A stretch of DNA of 64,000 nucleotides from Arcticibacter tournemirensis (GCF_006716645.1 NZ_VFPL01000001.1:1054001-1118000); one strand, 5' to 3'; shown: positions 27,319 to 35,642, counted from the stretch's first letter. Notes: generated by a model from the letters alone, not told the origin. Translations and numbers: made by a program.

Positions 27319-29232
27319 ATGAAAAAAATATATATAGTACTGGGGATGCTTTCTTTAATTCTGAGTACTTCCTGTAAAAAATATCTCGATCAGGTTCCTA
27401 CAGACAGGCTGTCGATGGAGAAGATCTTTGAAACCAGGGAATCGACAAGACAGTACCTGGCCAGCGTTTACACGTATATACCCGACGAATATAACCAGAG
27501 GCAGTTGCAGGAGGGGGAAATCTTTAAGACTTATGGCCCCTGGACCGCCGCAAGTGACGAGGCTGAATATACATGGACTTTCGTTCTGAGCCATCTATGG
27601 AATAATAATACCATTACAGCTACCGAAGGCTTCATTGGAAGGCGCTGGAAAAGCTGGTATACCGGCATTCATACTGCAACAAAATTTATAACCTACGCGC
27701 CCTCGTGCCCGGAGCTGTCTGAGACAACAAAAAATCAATGGATTGCTGAAGCTCGTGCGCTTCGGGCTATTTATTATTTCTATCTTGTTAGAGCCTACGG
27801 ACCTGTCCCTGTTATAGGTGATGTTATTTCGCAGGATACTCCGCTGGGTGAGCTTCAGATCCCGAGAAGCACAAGCGACGAATGTTTTGATTACATCATA
27901 TCGGAACTTAGACGTGCTGTGAATGAAGGCCTGGTAGAGCATGTTTCGCAGGAAGGCAATCCGAGCAGTGAAGGATACGGAAGGATTGACCGCACTGTAG
28001 CGCGCGCTTTCATTATTGAAGCGATGATGTTCCGTGCAAGCCCCTTGTTCAATGGTGGTAATCAGCAGTATGCAGGCCTCACTAACCCGGATGGAACGAA
28101 ACTGTTTCCAACGCTATCTGACGCTGATAAAAAAGCAAGATGGAAGGCAGCTGCCGATGAAGCAGCCAGCTTTATCGCTGATTACGTTCCTCGCTTTTAT
28201 GATTTACAACGTGAATATACTAATGGCGTGCTCGACCCTTATTTGTCATACCGCGCAGCTACCCGTGGAGCGTATACTAAATTATCGAGCTATACCGAGC
28301 TGATATTTTACAGGATAGGAACTTCTTCCGGAACCATGCAGTACGACCGGACTCCCAATCATAAAGGTGTTAACAACGACTATAAAGGAGGAGGTGCATT
28401 AGGTGCCACTCAGGAAATGGTTGATGCCTACTTTATGGCCAACGGTCAGCTGCCGGTAACAGGTTACGAATCCGATGGTAAAACTCCGGTTATTAACGCT
28501 GCATCAGGTTATTCAGAAACAGGCAAAATAAGCGCTGATTACAAGGATCCCGTATCAGGCAGAGTACTGGCACCCTCAAATACCAGCAGGATGTATTACA
28601 ACAGGGAACCCCGCTTCTATGCCGGCATTACATTCTCTGGTCAGAAGTGGCTGTATGATAAAGATGGAGCGATCTATACAGATATGACCTACTCCGGAAA
28701 TGCCGGTAAACTTCAGGGCGTGAATGACTTTTCAAAAACAGGATATGTGGTAAGAAAATCAGCTCCCGAAGGGCCGAGAGGAACAGAAGACCGTGTTTGT
28801 ATCTTGTTGCGTTTAGCTCAGGTATACCTGAATTACGTGGAGGCATTGAACGAATCTGATCCTTCTAATCCCGACATCCTCAAATACCTTAATCTGATAA
28901 GAGAAAGAGCGGGTATCCCCAAGTACGGAACAGGTGCCAATGCGCTGCCGGTTCCTGCTGCTGGACAGGAGATGGCTAAGGCGATAATGGCCGAAAGACG
29001 GGTGGAACTGGCTTTCGAAAATAGTCGTTTCTTCGACGTCAGACGATGGGGTACTGCCGAGCAGAATCAAAACAAGGCGATCTATGGGATGAACGTTGAA
29101 GCCGATGGTGATAACTTCTATAAGAGAACGAAAGTAGAGGACCGTGTATTTGACAAAAGGCAATACTTCTTCCCTATACCGCAAAGCGAGATAGATATAG
29201 ATAAGGCCCTGGTTCAAAATCCCGGGTATTGA
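27319..29232 (+). CDS. SusD/RagB-family glycan-binding lipoprotein
   Basis: A 637-residue surface lipoprotein with lipobox LSTSC near residue 20, followed by KKYLDQVPTDRLSMEKIF, typical of SusD N-termini. TPR-like helices include EARALRAIYYFYLVRAYGPVPV, and the C-terminus has RRVELAFENSRFFDVRRWG and the closing FPIPQSEIDID. It caps the SusC barrel and binds the incoming glycan. The length is somewhat above the common range of about 500-600, as in many large SusD homologues. Confidence 0.95.
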   Translation: MKKIYIVLGMLSLILSTSCKKYLDQVPTDRLSMEKIFETRESTRQYLASVYTYIPDEYNQRQLQEGEIFKTYGPWTAASDEAEYTWTFVLSHLWNNNTITATEGFIGRRWKSWYTGIHTATKFITYAPSCPELSETTKNQWIAEARALRAIYYFYLVRAYGPVPVIGDVISQDTPLGELQIPRSTSDECFDYIISELRRAVNEGLVEHVSQEGNPSSEGYGRIDRTVARAFIIEAMMFRASPLFNGGNQQYAGLTNPDGTKLFPTLSDADKKARWKAAADEAASFIADYVPRFYDLQREYTNGVLDPYLSYRAATRGAYTKLSSYTELIFYRIGTSSGTMQYDRTPNHKGVNNDYKGGGALGATQEMVDAYFMANGQLPVTGYESDGKTPVINAASGYSETGKISADYKDPVSGRVLAPSNTSRMYYNREPRFYAGITFSGQKWLYDKDGAIYTDMTYSGNAGKLQGVNDFSKTGYVVRKSAPEGPRGTEDRVCILLRLAQVYLNYVEALNESDPSNPDILKYLNLIRERAGIPKYGTGANALPVPAAGQEMAKAIMAERRVELAFENSRFFDVRRWGTAEQNQNKAIYGMNVEADGDNFYKRTKVEDRVFDKRQYFFPIPQSEIDIDKALVQNPGY

Positions 29233-29233
29233 G

Positions 29234-29275
29234 AGTAGTAAGTTATAAGTGATAAGTAGTAAGTTATAAGTAATT
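29234..29275 (+). repeat. Degenerate heptanucleotide array, locus B
   Basis: Six 7-nt units (agtagta, agttata, agtgata, agtagta, agttata, agtaatt) beginning 2 nt after the SusD stop codon. Only a weak inverted partner is visible downstream (around 29294-29300). Confidence 0.8.
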
Positions 29276-29318
29276 GCTTAACAGCATAGCTGACTTACAA
29301 AATAACTCAAGAATCAAA

Positions 29319-30494
29319 ATGAACAAATATAAGAACCCGATGATAAGCTTTTTTTATTGTCTTACAGTGGTTGTGATGTCGTTCTTTTCCAGCTGTAACG
29401 AGGCTGATGATGACAAACCATATACACCTGATTACGACGTTGTGCCTCAATATACCGCAGCAGATGTGGATACTGCATTTAATGCCTTCAACCGTCACCT
29501 GTTTGATCCGACAAGGAAACTCTATTACAGGGACTCCGGAAAGCCCACGGCCGTTGGCGCCATCTGGACCCAGGCGGTTTACTGGGATATGGCAATGAAT
29601 GCTTACAAAAGAACGAAAAGCCCTCAGCATCGCCAGCTGATAGAAGACATATACACCGGCTGCGGCAACTACTATGCTAACTACGACTGGAATACCAAGC
29701 CCCAGGTATGGTTTATCTACGACGATATTATGTGGTGGGTTATTTCTATGGCAAGAGCCTATGAGATAACCGGTGAGCAGAAATATCTCGATCATTCTAT
29801 CTCCGGATTCCACAGGGTATGGTATGGAGCACCCGGTATAGACAATGGATCTTACGACGCTGTAAACGGCGGTATGTTATGGGACTGGCATGATGCAGCT
29901 AAAGGGAAGATGTCGTGCATAAATTATCCTACCGTAATTGCAGCGATGACCTTATATAACATCACCAAAAATGCAGATTATCTGAGCAAGGCTAAAGAAA
30001 TATACCAATGGTCGCATGATAACCTATTTGATAGCAGGACAGGCCGTGTGGCCGATTCCAAGCATGGCGGAAACTCCCCCAACTGGACAACGCATACCTA
30101 CAATCAGGCGACCTGCATAGGCGCTGCTGTAATGCTATACAAGGAGACCGGCGAGCAACGGTATCTGGATGATGCAGTCCTTACAGCAGATTATACTAAA
30201 AATACCATGTCGGGTAAGCTCCAGATACTCCCATATGAGGGTGGTGAAGAGCAGGGAATATACCATGCTATCCTCGGGCAATATATGATCAGGCTCATTG
30301 AAGATTGTAACAAGCCCGAATACCTGCCCTGGCTGCGCCGAAGTATCAATTACGGCTGGAAGAACAGGGATGCTGTACGTAAACTAACTACGAAGAATTT
30401 TATAGCGCCTACCCCTTCGAACGAACCAATTTCATGCTATGATGCCAGTGGCGTTGTGGCGTTAATGCAGGTTTGCCCTCCTGAATCAAAGTAA
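29319..30494 (+). CDS. GH76 endo-alpha-1,6-mannanase, lipoprotein
   Basis: A 391-residue surface lipoprotein (lipobox FFSSC near residue 25). The catalytic Asp pair of GH76 is Asp135-Asp136 in YDDIMWWVISMARAYEITG, and GGMLWDWHD plus CINYPTVIAAMTLYNIT fit the family barrel. GH76 enzymes cut the alpha-1,6-mannan backbone of yeast and fungal cell-wall mannan. A reading from 29274 would add 15 residues upstream of the signal peptide, so the ATG at 29319 is chosen. It is the only catabolic enzyme of this locus, so side-chain mannosidases must lie elsewhere. Confidence 0.92.
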   Translation: MNKYKNPMISFFYCLTVVVMSFFSSCNEADDDKPYTPDYDVVPQYTAADVDTAFNAFNRHLFDPTRKLYYRDSGKPTAVGAIWTQAVYWDMAMNAYKRTKSPQHRQLIEDIYTGCGNYYANYDWNTKPQVWFIYDDIMWWVISMARAYEITGEQKYLDHSISGFHRVWYGAPGIDNGSYDAVNGGMLWDWHDAAKGKMSCINYPTVIAAMTLYNITKNADYLSKAKEIYQWSHDNLFDSRTGRVADSKHGGNSPNWTTHTYNQATCIGAAVMLYKETGEQRYLDDAVLTADYTKNTMSGKLQILPYEGGEEQGIYHAILGQYMIRLIEDCNKPEYLPWLRRSINYGWKNRDAVRKLTTKNFIAPTPSNEPISCYDASGVVALMQVCPPESK

Positions 30495-30528
30495 ATGTTC
30501 TGCAATTCAATGAACTTAAAATATTGTT

Positions 30529-31662
30529 ATGAATAGTAAATTCAAAAATATATCAGCATTACTGCCCCTGTCGTATATGTTAGTGCTGGCAGTCCTGCTT
30601 GGCTTAGCGGGCTGCTCCAAGGATTCCAAAAAAGAGGAAACCCGTCCAACCGACCCGAATGTCGAAAAACTGGATAGTTATGTGAAGAATCTTACAGCAC
30701 TCCGTGACACCTCTGTTTACGGTACCTACACGGGAATGTACCCCCAGGAAAGTAAGGAGATTTTGACACCCGTTATAAGTGAAGCGAATAAACTGATCCT
30801 GCTGATAAAGTATGGAGACACCCCGCCTTCTCATGCAGATATCGAGCAGTGTTACGTTAAGCTTGAAAAAGCTGGCACTGATTTTAAGGCTTCCAAACGA
30901 ACCGAAGATGCGGTGATCCCCGCAGAACTCTTTGTTAATGGCATGAACGGGGGATATATCGACTTTGGCAGTAGTCCTGAGTATTCGGTCTTCGGAAACC
31001 CGGGGAGTCAGCAGTTTACGGTAGAGACCTGGTTTAAATTTACGAACATCAACGGCTTTGGTGCAGCGATTACCACGTTTTACGAAAATGGCGGAAGCCG
31101 TGTAAGAAAAGGTTGGATGATTAACCATTTTGATAATCAAAGACTGAGAATGTCGTATTCAATGAGTGCCTATGATAATATGCTCGAACCGGGAGCCGAT
31201 CTTCCGATGTCGGGTTTTGGCAATACCTGGGTACATTTTGCTGCGGTGTATAATGATAATGGGTTCAACGGCGAAAGAGATGGCAATGGCAATCTCATAG
31301 TGATTAAAGTTTACAGAAACGGTGAGCTGGTGAGTACGGCCACCAAAAGGAATTCGAGTGATAAATATGTGGGTAATGATCTGCCGATATCTATGACTGC
31401 ATTCCTGGAAATCAGATCAGATGGAAGTACTACCCGGAAAATCGCCGGCTACATAAAGGATTTCCACATTTGGAAGACAGCAAAAACAGCAGTGGAGATC
31501 AATCAACTGAAGAATAAAGAAATAATAGTTAGTGGAACAGAAACGGATCTCGCATGTGGCTGGGATTTCAGCAAGACAGTGAGGGATGACAACAATATCC
31601 GTGACCTTACCGGCCGGCATTCTGCGCGGCTGATCGGTGAGCACAGGTGGGATTTGAAATAG
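30529..31662 (+). CDS. LamG/concanavalin-like lipoprotein, probable surface glycan-binding protein
   Basis: A 377-residue lipoprotein (lipobox LAGCS). Residues 45-125 are a helical region resembling the DUF4972 segment found in similar proteins. Residues from about 140 form a LamG-type beta sandwich (FTVETWFKFTNINGFGAAI, GNTWVHFAAVYNDNG, IKVYRNGELVS, AGYIKDFHIWKTAKTAVEINQL). No hydrolase residues are evident. Position after GH76 suggests it holds mannan at the cell surface. It closes the locus and is followed by a hairpin at 31683-31713. Confidence 0.82.
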   Translation: MNSKFKNISALLPLSYMLVLAVLLGLAGCSKDSKKEETRPTDPNVEKLDSYVKNLTALRDTSVYGTYTGMYPQESKEILTPVISEANKLILLIKYGDTPPSHADIEQCYVKLEKAGTDFKASKRTEDAVIPAELFVNGMNGGYIDFGSSPEYSVFGNPGSQQFTVETWFKFTNINGFGAAITTFYENGGSRVRKGWMINHFDNQRLRMSYSMSAYDNMLEPGADLPMSGFGNTWVHFAAVYNDNGFNGERDGNGNLIVIKVYRNGELVSTATKRNSSDKYVGNDLPISMTAFLEIRSDGSTTRKIAGYIKDFHIWKTAKTAVEINQLKNKEIIVSGTETDLACGWDFSKTVRDDNNIRDLTGRHSARLIGEHRWDLK

Positions 31663-31682
31663 TTGTTATTTAAGATAATGGG

Positions 31683-31713
31683 AGGGGGCATCGGTTGATA
31701 GACTGGTCCCCCT
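31683..31713 (+). terminator. Terminator of the GH76/LamG operon
   Basis: A 6-bp G/C stem (AGGGGG with CCCCCT) with a 19-nt loop, followed by a T-rich run. It is placed right after the LamG gene. The loop is long, so strength is uncertain. Confidence 0.5.
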
Positions 31714-31788
31714 TTCTTCGTTTTATTAGCATCCTATAGCGGGAATATTCTACCAGATACTCGACGCGCACGTGCTATCTCTATGCTG

Positions 31789-31843
31789 CCCCATGGTATC
31801 CCCATGGTATCCCCATGCTATCCCCTGATCCTCCCCTGATTAT
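31789..31843 (+). repeat. Tandem 11-nt repeat, left array
   Basis: Five contiguous 11-nt units: ccccatggtat twice, ccccatgctat, cccctgatcct, cccctgattat. The last unit is repeated exactly, inverted, at 31960-31970. Confidence 0.85.
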
Positions 31844-31873
31844 GAATATAGCCTCAGTTCAGCTAATGATTCC

Positions 31874-31918
31874 CTACATTGAGTCTACCTTTTGAGCAAA
31901 AAGGTAGACTCAATGTAG
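31874..31918. repeat. Perfect 20-bp palindrome
   Basis: Arms 31874-31893 and 31899-31918 are exact reverse complements around a 5-nt loop (gagca). The flanking 11-nt units begin 30 nt away on each side, so the hairpin is the centre of a larger symmetric structure. There is no U-tract on either strand beyond the arms. Confidence 0.9.
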
Positions 31919-31948
31919 AACGAGCGGCCTTTTTCTGATGCCACATAG

Positions 31949-31970
31949 ATAGCCAGGGGATAATCAGGGG
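31949..31970 (-). repeat. Tandem 11-nt repeat, right inverted array
   Basis: Two contiguous units which on the minus strand read cccctgattat and cccctggctat, the same unit family as 31789-31843 in the opposite orientation. Confidence 0.85.
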
Positions 31971-32211
31971 CAGCGCCTTCTCAGGCAAGGGAAGAACTGT
32001 TCTGCAGGGGTGCAGAGACAGTGGATGTGTCGCAAGGCAAAGGCAATCAGCCGCTTAGTTTAAACTGATTATAAATTACATTTTCCTGTTTCATCTTTTT
32101 GCAGTTCTTGTCAACTTTACTTTTACATCAGCTATAGCCGCCGACCTCCGCATCGTGTTACCGTCCTAACCCTGCCCTGTGCCAGCTGCTGATGGCTGAA
32201 GCAATTTAAAA

Positions 32212-32218
32212 AAGGAGG
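32212..32218 (+). promoter_or_regulatory. Unusually strong Shine-Dalgarno
   Basis: AAGGAGG, 6 nt before the ATG at 32225. This is a near-perfect anti-SD match, in a genome where most starts in this window have no such motif. It fixes the start of the following gene. Confidence 0.85.
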
Positions 32219-32224
32219 AAATAT

Positions 32225-33310
32225 ATGGCAGTAATCGATAGTAAAGGCGGCATCCATGGCACAGCAGGCCCGGTGGTATACCGCAGCTACCGGGGGATGA
32301 ACATTGTTCAGAGCCGTCCCCGGCGTTTCAAACAAACCCAGGCCAGCCAGGAGGCTGCCGGAGAATTCGGACTGATCAGTCAGGCATCCAAAGTGCTCAG
32401 GGAGGCCTTCCGTCCCTTTTATCATCACTTTTACGATGGAGGGATGGTCAACCGCATGACGGCAGCGGTTTCGCGCAGCATCCGGGGCAGCCGCAGCCGG
32501 GAGCGTGGTGACCGCGACCTGCACGACGGTGAACTGTCGTTCCTGGAGGGACTGGAGTTCAATGAAGACAGCAAGTTTTCGCAGGTGCTGCAGGTCAAAC
32601 CACAGGTAAGGCGCAATGAGAAGGGACAGGTAAGCATCAGCCTGCCGGAGATTGATCCCCGCAGGGACTTTGTTACCCCCTTTAAGGGACATTATAAGGT
32701 TACGGGCTACCGGCTCAGCTTTGTACTGGTGGCTTTTAACTTCAGGGAAGAGTTCTATGAGTATATCGGGGAGAAGAAGATCAGTATGGAAAGCAGTGGC
32801 CTGAATGCAGCCCGCGAGCTGGTATTTGATCAGGAAGTACCCAGGGGCTGTTTACTGCTGGTGCTGGGCATGCAGGAATGCATGGCAGCGAACATATACA
32901 AATACGAACAGGAGCCGCTCAACAGCAGGGAGTTTAACCCGGTAAGTCTGATCGCAGCCTTCCAGTCGGAAGATGAAGCAGAGGAAGGATACGGGGAGAG
33001 CAGGGCCCTGGCGAACTTAGAAGAGGCAACCGCATCAGGCATCCCTCCCCGCACTCAAATCATGGCAGGATACCGGGGGAACAGCGTCCTTGCCAGCAGG
33101 CGTTCCTGGCGGGAGAAGCAGATCAGCAAGGGAGAGCCGCTCATACGAGGAAAGGGTCCGGGACTGTCGGATCCGGAGCGACGGCAACTGCAGCAGGAGA
33201 TAGAGCAAAGGATGAGGGAGAAACTGGATCAGCTAAAGCAGCAGGCCACCATCGCTACAGAAGAGGGCCAGGATACCAGCACGCTGATGGGGAAAAGGGT
33301 AAAGTTTTAG
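32225..33310 (+). CDS. Hypothetical protein, GC-rich gene
   Basis: A 361-residue protein of unknown function. The N-terminus has a glycine-rich pattern (GGIHGTAGPVVYRSYRG, then IVQSRPRR) loosely like the start of DUF6266-type Bacteroidota proteins; this likeness is only by eye. The middle is beta-rich, and the C-terminus is a charged helix (EIEQRMREKLDQLKQQA). There is no signal peptide or membrane span. Codons favour G/C-ending triplets far more than the neighbours do, and the start has a strong Shine-Dalgarno. It sits between a polysaccharide locus and a toxin-antitoxin scar. Transfer or unusual expression demands could explain the composition. Confidence 0.75.
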   Translation: MAVIDSKGGIHGTAGPVVYRSYRGMNIVQSRPRRFKQTQASQEAAGEFGLISQASKVLREAFRPFYHHFYDGGMVNRMTAAVSRSIRGSRSRERGDRDLHDGELSFLEGLEFNEDSKFSQVLQVKPQVRRNEKGQVSISLPEIDPRRDFVTPFKGHYKVTGYRLSFVLVAFNFREEFYEYIGEKKISMESSGLNAARELVFDQEVPRGCLLLVLGMQECMAANIYKYEQEPLNSREFNPVSLIAAFQSEDEAEEGYGESRALANLEEATASGIPPRTQIMAGYRGNSVLASRRSWREKQISKGEPLIRGKGPGLSDPERRQLQQEIEQRMREKLDQLKQQATIATEEGQDTSTLMGKRVKF

Positions 33311-33388
33311 AGGGGAGGCAGAACTTCACTGACAAGAATAGTTGATTTTGAATTGTCATTCAAAACAATCACATTTTCTGTTATTTAG

Positions 33389-33396
33389 TATTTTTG
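33389..33396 (+). promoter_or_regulatory. Candidate -7 element of the toxin-antitoxin remnant
   Basis: TATTTTTG, matching TAnnTTTG, 19 bases before the antitoxin ATG at 33416. Confidence 0.45.
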
Positions 33397-33415
33397 AATA
33401 CATAAGATTAAGTCA

Positions 33416-33523
33416 TGGAAAGAATTGTATTGGAGGTGGATGACCGTACAGCTAAAGCATGGTGCAGCGATAGACAAAGCTATTTTGTCGGGAAAAATTG
33501 CTGTGTCTTCACAAACCCTTGAA
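33416..33523 (+). pseudogene. Antitoxin N-terminal remnant
   Basis: The ATG frame reads MERIVLEVDDRTAKAW for 16 residues, which resembles the start of small antitoxins paired with PIN toxins. It then runs out of frame through toxin sequence to a stop after 35 codons. The join lies near 33460, where sequence belonging to the toxin body begins in another frame. An internal deletion that removed most of the antitoxin and the toxin start explains this best. Confidence 0.65.
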
Positions 33524-33772
33524 GAATTGACGTTAGTTATTTTCCGGAGAAAATTCGATAAATATTTTCTAAACGAAATTGAACGGCTGGAGATCGTAGA
33601 TAAGATTGCACAGAACAGCGTTCTTTGTGACCCCGAGCTCAAGATTTTTGACTGTCGTGATCCAAAAGACAACATGATCCTAGAGCTTGCTGTTGCCGCT
33701 AATGCTTCGTGCATCATCTCAGGAGATGAGGATTTGTTAACGTTGCATCCTTTCAGAGGTATTCCTGAATAG
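33425..33772 (+). pseudogene. Truncated PIN-domain toxin remnant
   Basis: The body of a PIN-family (COG1569-like) ribonuclease toxin: AAIDKAILSGKIAVSSQTLEEL, DCRDPKDNMILELAVAANA and SGDEDLL carry three of the usual acidic active-site regions. The normal start with the first catalytic Asp (the DTN motif) is missing; before residue 14 the frame reads unrelated sequence from the antitoxin gene, opened only by a TTG. It is therefore probably inactive. Confidence 0.7.
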
Positions 33773-33891
33773 TTCTTTGGCGGATAGTTGTCTATCGGCC
33801 AACTTCAGAATTAATGAAAAAGGCTTTTTATCATGTAAGATGGTTCATATTTCATATTTAAAAAAACTTTTACTGAGTCATTAATTTTACC

Positions 33892-33899
33892 TATTTTTG
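33892..33899 (+). promoter_or_regulatory. Candidate -7 element of the yceD-rpmF-plsX-fabH operon
   Basis: TATTTTTG, matching TAnnTTTG, 19 bases before the TTG start of yceD. This implies a very short leader and supports that start. Confidence 0.55.
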
Positions 33900-33918
33900 C
33901 AGGCTCAATTGCCGTGCT

Positions 33919-34473
33919 TTGAAATCGTTACAGGAATATCGAATATCATATACAGGGTTAAAGACGGGGAAGCATCAATTCGATTTTGATATTGATGAAC
34001 GTTTTTTCAACGAGTTTGAATACTCGTTGGTGAAGACCGGTGAGCTGAAAGTTGATCTTGAGCTGGATAAGCAGGAAACGATGATCATCCTTCAGTTTGC
34101 AATTAGGGGAAATATATTTCTCAATTGTGATGTTTGTCTTTCGGATTTTCCGACTGTTGTTGATGTAAATGAACGGCAGATTGTTAAGTTCAGTGGAGAT
34201 GAGAATCTGGAAGATAATACAGATGAGATCATTGTGCTTGGGAAAAATGAGCATGAGATAGACGTTTCGCCTTTAATATATGAGTATATTAATCTGGCGG
34301 TTCCCTATTTTCATCGTTGTGAAGAGTCGGGCTCGACACCATGGTGTGATAAAGAGATGCTTGAGAAGCTTGAAAAACTTTCCGGGCAGGTTACAGAGGA
34401 AGAAGAACAAGAAGAACAAACCAGTGCAGATCCGCGGTGGGATGCACTAAAAAAGATAAAAAATAATAATTAA
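33919..34473 (+). CDS. yceD: DUF177 (YceD) protein
   Basis: A 184-residue cytoplasmic protein of the YceD family, usually encoded just before rpmF and linked to 23S rRNA accumulation in plants and bacteria. It has a family pair of cysteines ([12 protein letters not shown]) and a C-terminal pair ([18 protein letters not shown]), which could bind metal. The start is TTG; no ATG fits, and the -7 element 19 bases upstream supports it. The acidic tail (EEEEQEEQ) precedes the conserved [10 protein letters not shown]. rpmF begins 11 bp later. Confidence 0.88.
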   Translation: MKSLQEYRISYTGLKTGKHQFDFDIDERFFNEFEYSLVKTGELKVDLELDKQETMIILQFAIRGNIFLNCDVCLSDFPTVVDVNERQIVKFSGDENLEDNTDEIIVLGKNEHEIDVSPLIYEYINLAVPYFHRCEESGSTPWCDKEMLEKLEKLSGQVTEEEEQEEQTSADPRWDALKKIKNNN

Positions 34474-34484
34474 AAAACAGGAAA

Positions 34485-34676
34485 ATGGCACATCCAAAAC
34501 GGAAAATTTCAAAGTCGAGAAGAGATAAGAGAAGAACTCACTATAAAGCTGAAGCTCCTGCTCTATCTACATGCAAGACGACAGGCGCAGTTCATTTGCC
34601 TCATCATGCCTACAATGTTGACGGCAACCTGTATTATAATGGTAAATTAGTTATCGAGAATACGGCTATTGCTTAA
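34485..34676 (+). CDS. rpmF: 50S ribosomal protein L32
   Basis: A 63-residue ribosomal protein with the family start [19 protein letters not shown]. Only one Cys ([10 protein letters not shown]) remains of the zinc ribbon, the zinc-free form common in this phylum. It is translated between yceD and plsX, in the conserved ribosome-to-lipid-synthesis operon. Confidence 0.96.
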   Translation: MAHPKRKISKSRRDKRRTHYKAEAPALSTCKTTGAVHLPHHAYNVDGNLYYNGKLVIENTAIA

Positions 34677-34690
34677 GTTAATTTTCTGAA

Positions 34691-35629
34691 ATGAAAATTG
34701 GCTTAGATATAATGGGTGGAGATTTTGCTCCCAGGGCTACTGTTCTGGGTGCAATTGCAGCCTATAAAGCCTTAGAGCCGCACCAGAAATTGGTGCTTAT
34801 CGGCGATAAAGACCAAGCTCTTCCTATTCTGGAGGAGCACAACTTCAGTCCTGAAAATTTTGAGTTTGTTCATGCCACTCAAGCTATTGGTATGGGCGAA
34901 CATCCTACTAAAGCAATCACTCAGAAACCCGATTCAAGTATTAGTCTTGGTTTTAAGTTACTCAAAGAAGGGAAGATAGATTCTTTTTCTTCTGCAGGTA
35001 ATACAGGAGCCATGCTGGTAGGTGCTATGTTTAGCATTAAGACTATTCCCGGAGTTATACGACCTGCCATTTCTACGGTAGTGCCTAAGCTTAAAAAGGG
35101 ATATGGGATTATGCTGGATGTTGGCGCTAATGCCGACTGCAAGCCTGATACGCTTCTCCAGTTCGGGATATTGGGCAGCCTTTTCGCTGAAAATATCCTG
35201 GGAATTCATAATCCGAAAGTAGGGTTAATGAATATCGGAGAGGAAGAGGAAAAGGGTAATCTGCTGATGCTTGCTACCCATCCGATGATGAAGGACACAA
35301 ATTCGTTTAACTTCATCGGGAATATTGAGGGACGTGATTTATTCAATGAAAAGGCTGATGTGATTGTCTGTGACGGCTTTACGGGAAATGTGATGCTGAA
35401 GCTCGCGGAGACTTTTTATGTTCTTACCCGTCAGAAAGGATTCCAGGATGAATTTTTTGCGAGGTTCAATTACGAACAGTACGGGGGAAGTCCCATTCTG
35501 GGTGTTAATGCACCGGTAATTATAGGGCATGGGATATCAAGTCCGGAGGCAATCAAGAATATGATCCTTCTGTCAAGAAGCATGATCACGACGAAGTTAA
35601 TTGATAAGATCACATCTGCATTCAAATAA
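34691..35629 (+). CDS. plsX: Phosphate acyltransferase PlsX
   Basis: A 312-residue enzyme that makes acyl-phosphate from acyl-ACP for phospholipid synthesis. Family motifs are [14 protein letters not shown] at the start, [41 protein letters not shown] and [13 protein letters not shown]. The length is normal. fabH follows after 13 bp. Confidence 0.97.
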   Translation: MKIGLDIMGGDFAPRATVLGAIAAYKALEPHQKLVLIGDKDQALPILEEHNFSPENFEFVHATQAIGMGEHPTKAITQKPDSSISLGFKLLKEGKIDSFSSAGNTGAMLVGAMFSIKTIPGVIRPAISTVVPKLKKGYGIMLDVGANADCKPDTLLQFGILGSLFAENILGIHNPKVGLMNIGEEEEKGNLLMLATHPMMKDTNSFNFIGNIEGRDLFNEKADVIVCDGFTGNVMLKLAETFYVLTRQKGFQDEFFARFNYEQYGGSPILGVNAPVIIGHGISSPEAIKNMILLSRSMITTKLIDKITSAFK

Positions 35630-35642
35630 TACAGACAGGACA

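Larger units (their letters stand above)
31663..32224. other. 562-bp non-coding stretch with structured repeats
   Basis: The only gene-free stretch above 300 bp. It holds a terminator-like hairpin (31683-31713), five 11-nt units (31789-31843), a perfect 20-bp palindrome (31874-31918), two inverted 11-nt units (31949-31970), and about 250 bp with no structure I could identify before a strong Shine-Dalgarno at 32212-32218. No conserved ORF, tRNA or transposase was seen. Confidence 0.8.

Noticed and set aside
30604-31140. Open frame of 178 codons opposite the LamG lipoprotein gene
   Set aside because: The plus-strand gene has a lipobox, LamG motifs and operon position; the minus frame shows no domain.
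31789-31970. CRISPR array
   Set aside because: Units are 11 nt, contiguous without spacers, and no cas genes are present.
31663-32224. Insertion sequence in the repeat-rich stretch
   Set aside because: No transposase ORF, no terminal inverted repeats with target duplications could be identified; only the palindrome and 11-nt units are supported.
33385-33717. Open frame of 110 codons on the minus strand opposite the PIN remnant
   Set aside because: It mirrors the toxin reading frame, has no recognised motif, and the plus-strand frame carries the PIN blocks.
34485-34676. L32 missing zinc-binding cysteines as damage
   Set aside because: Zinc-free L32 forms are normal in many bacteria of this phylum.
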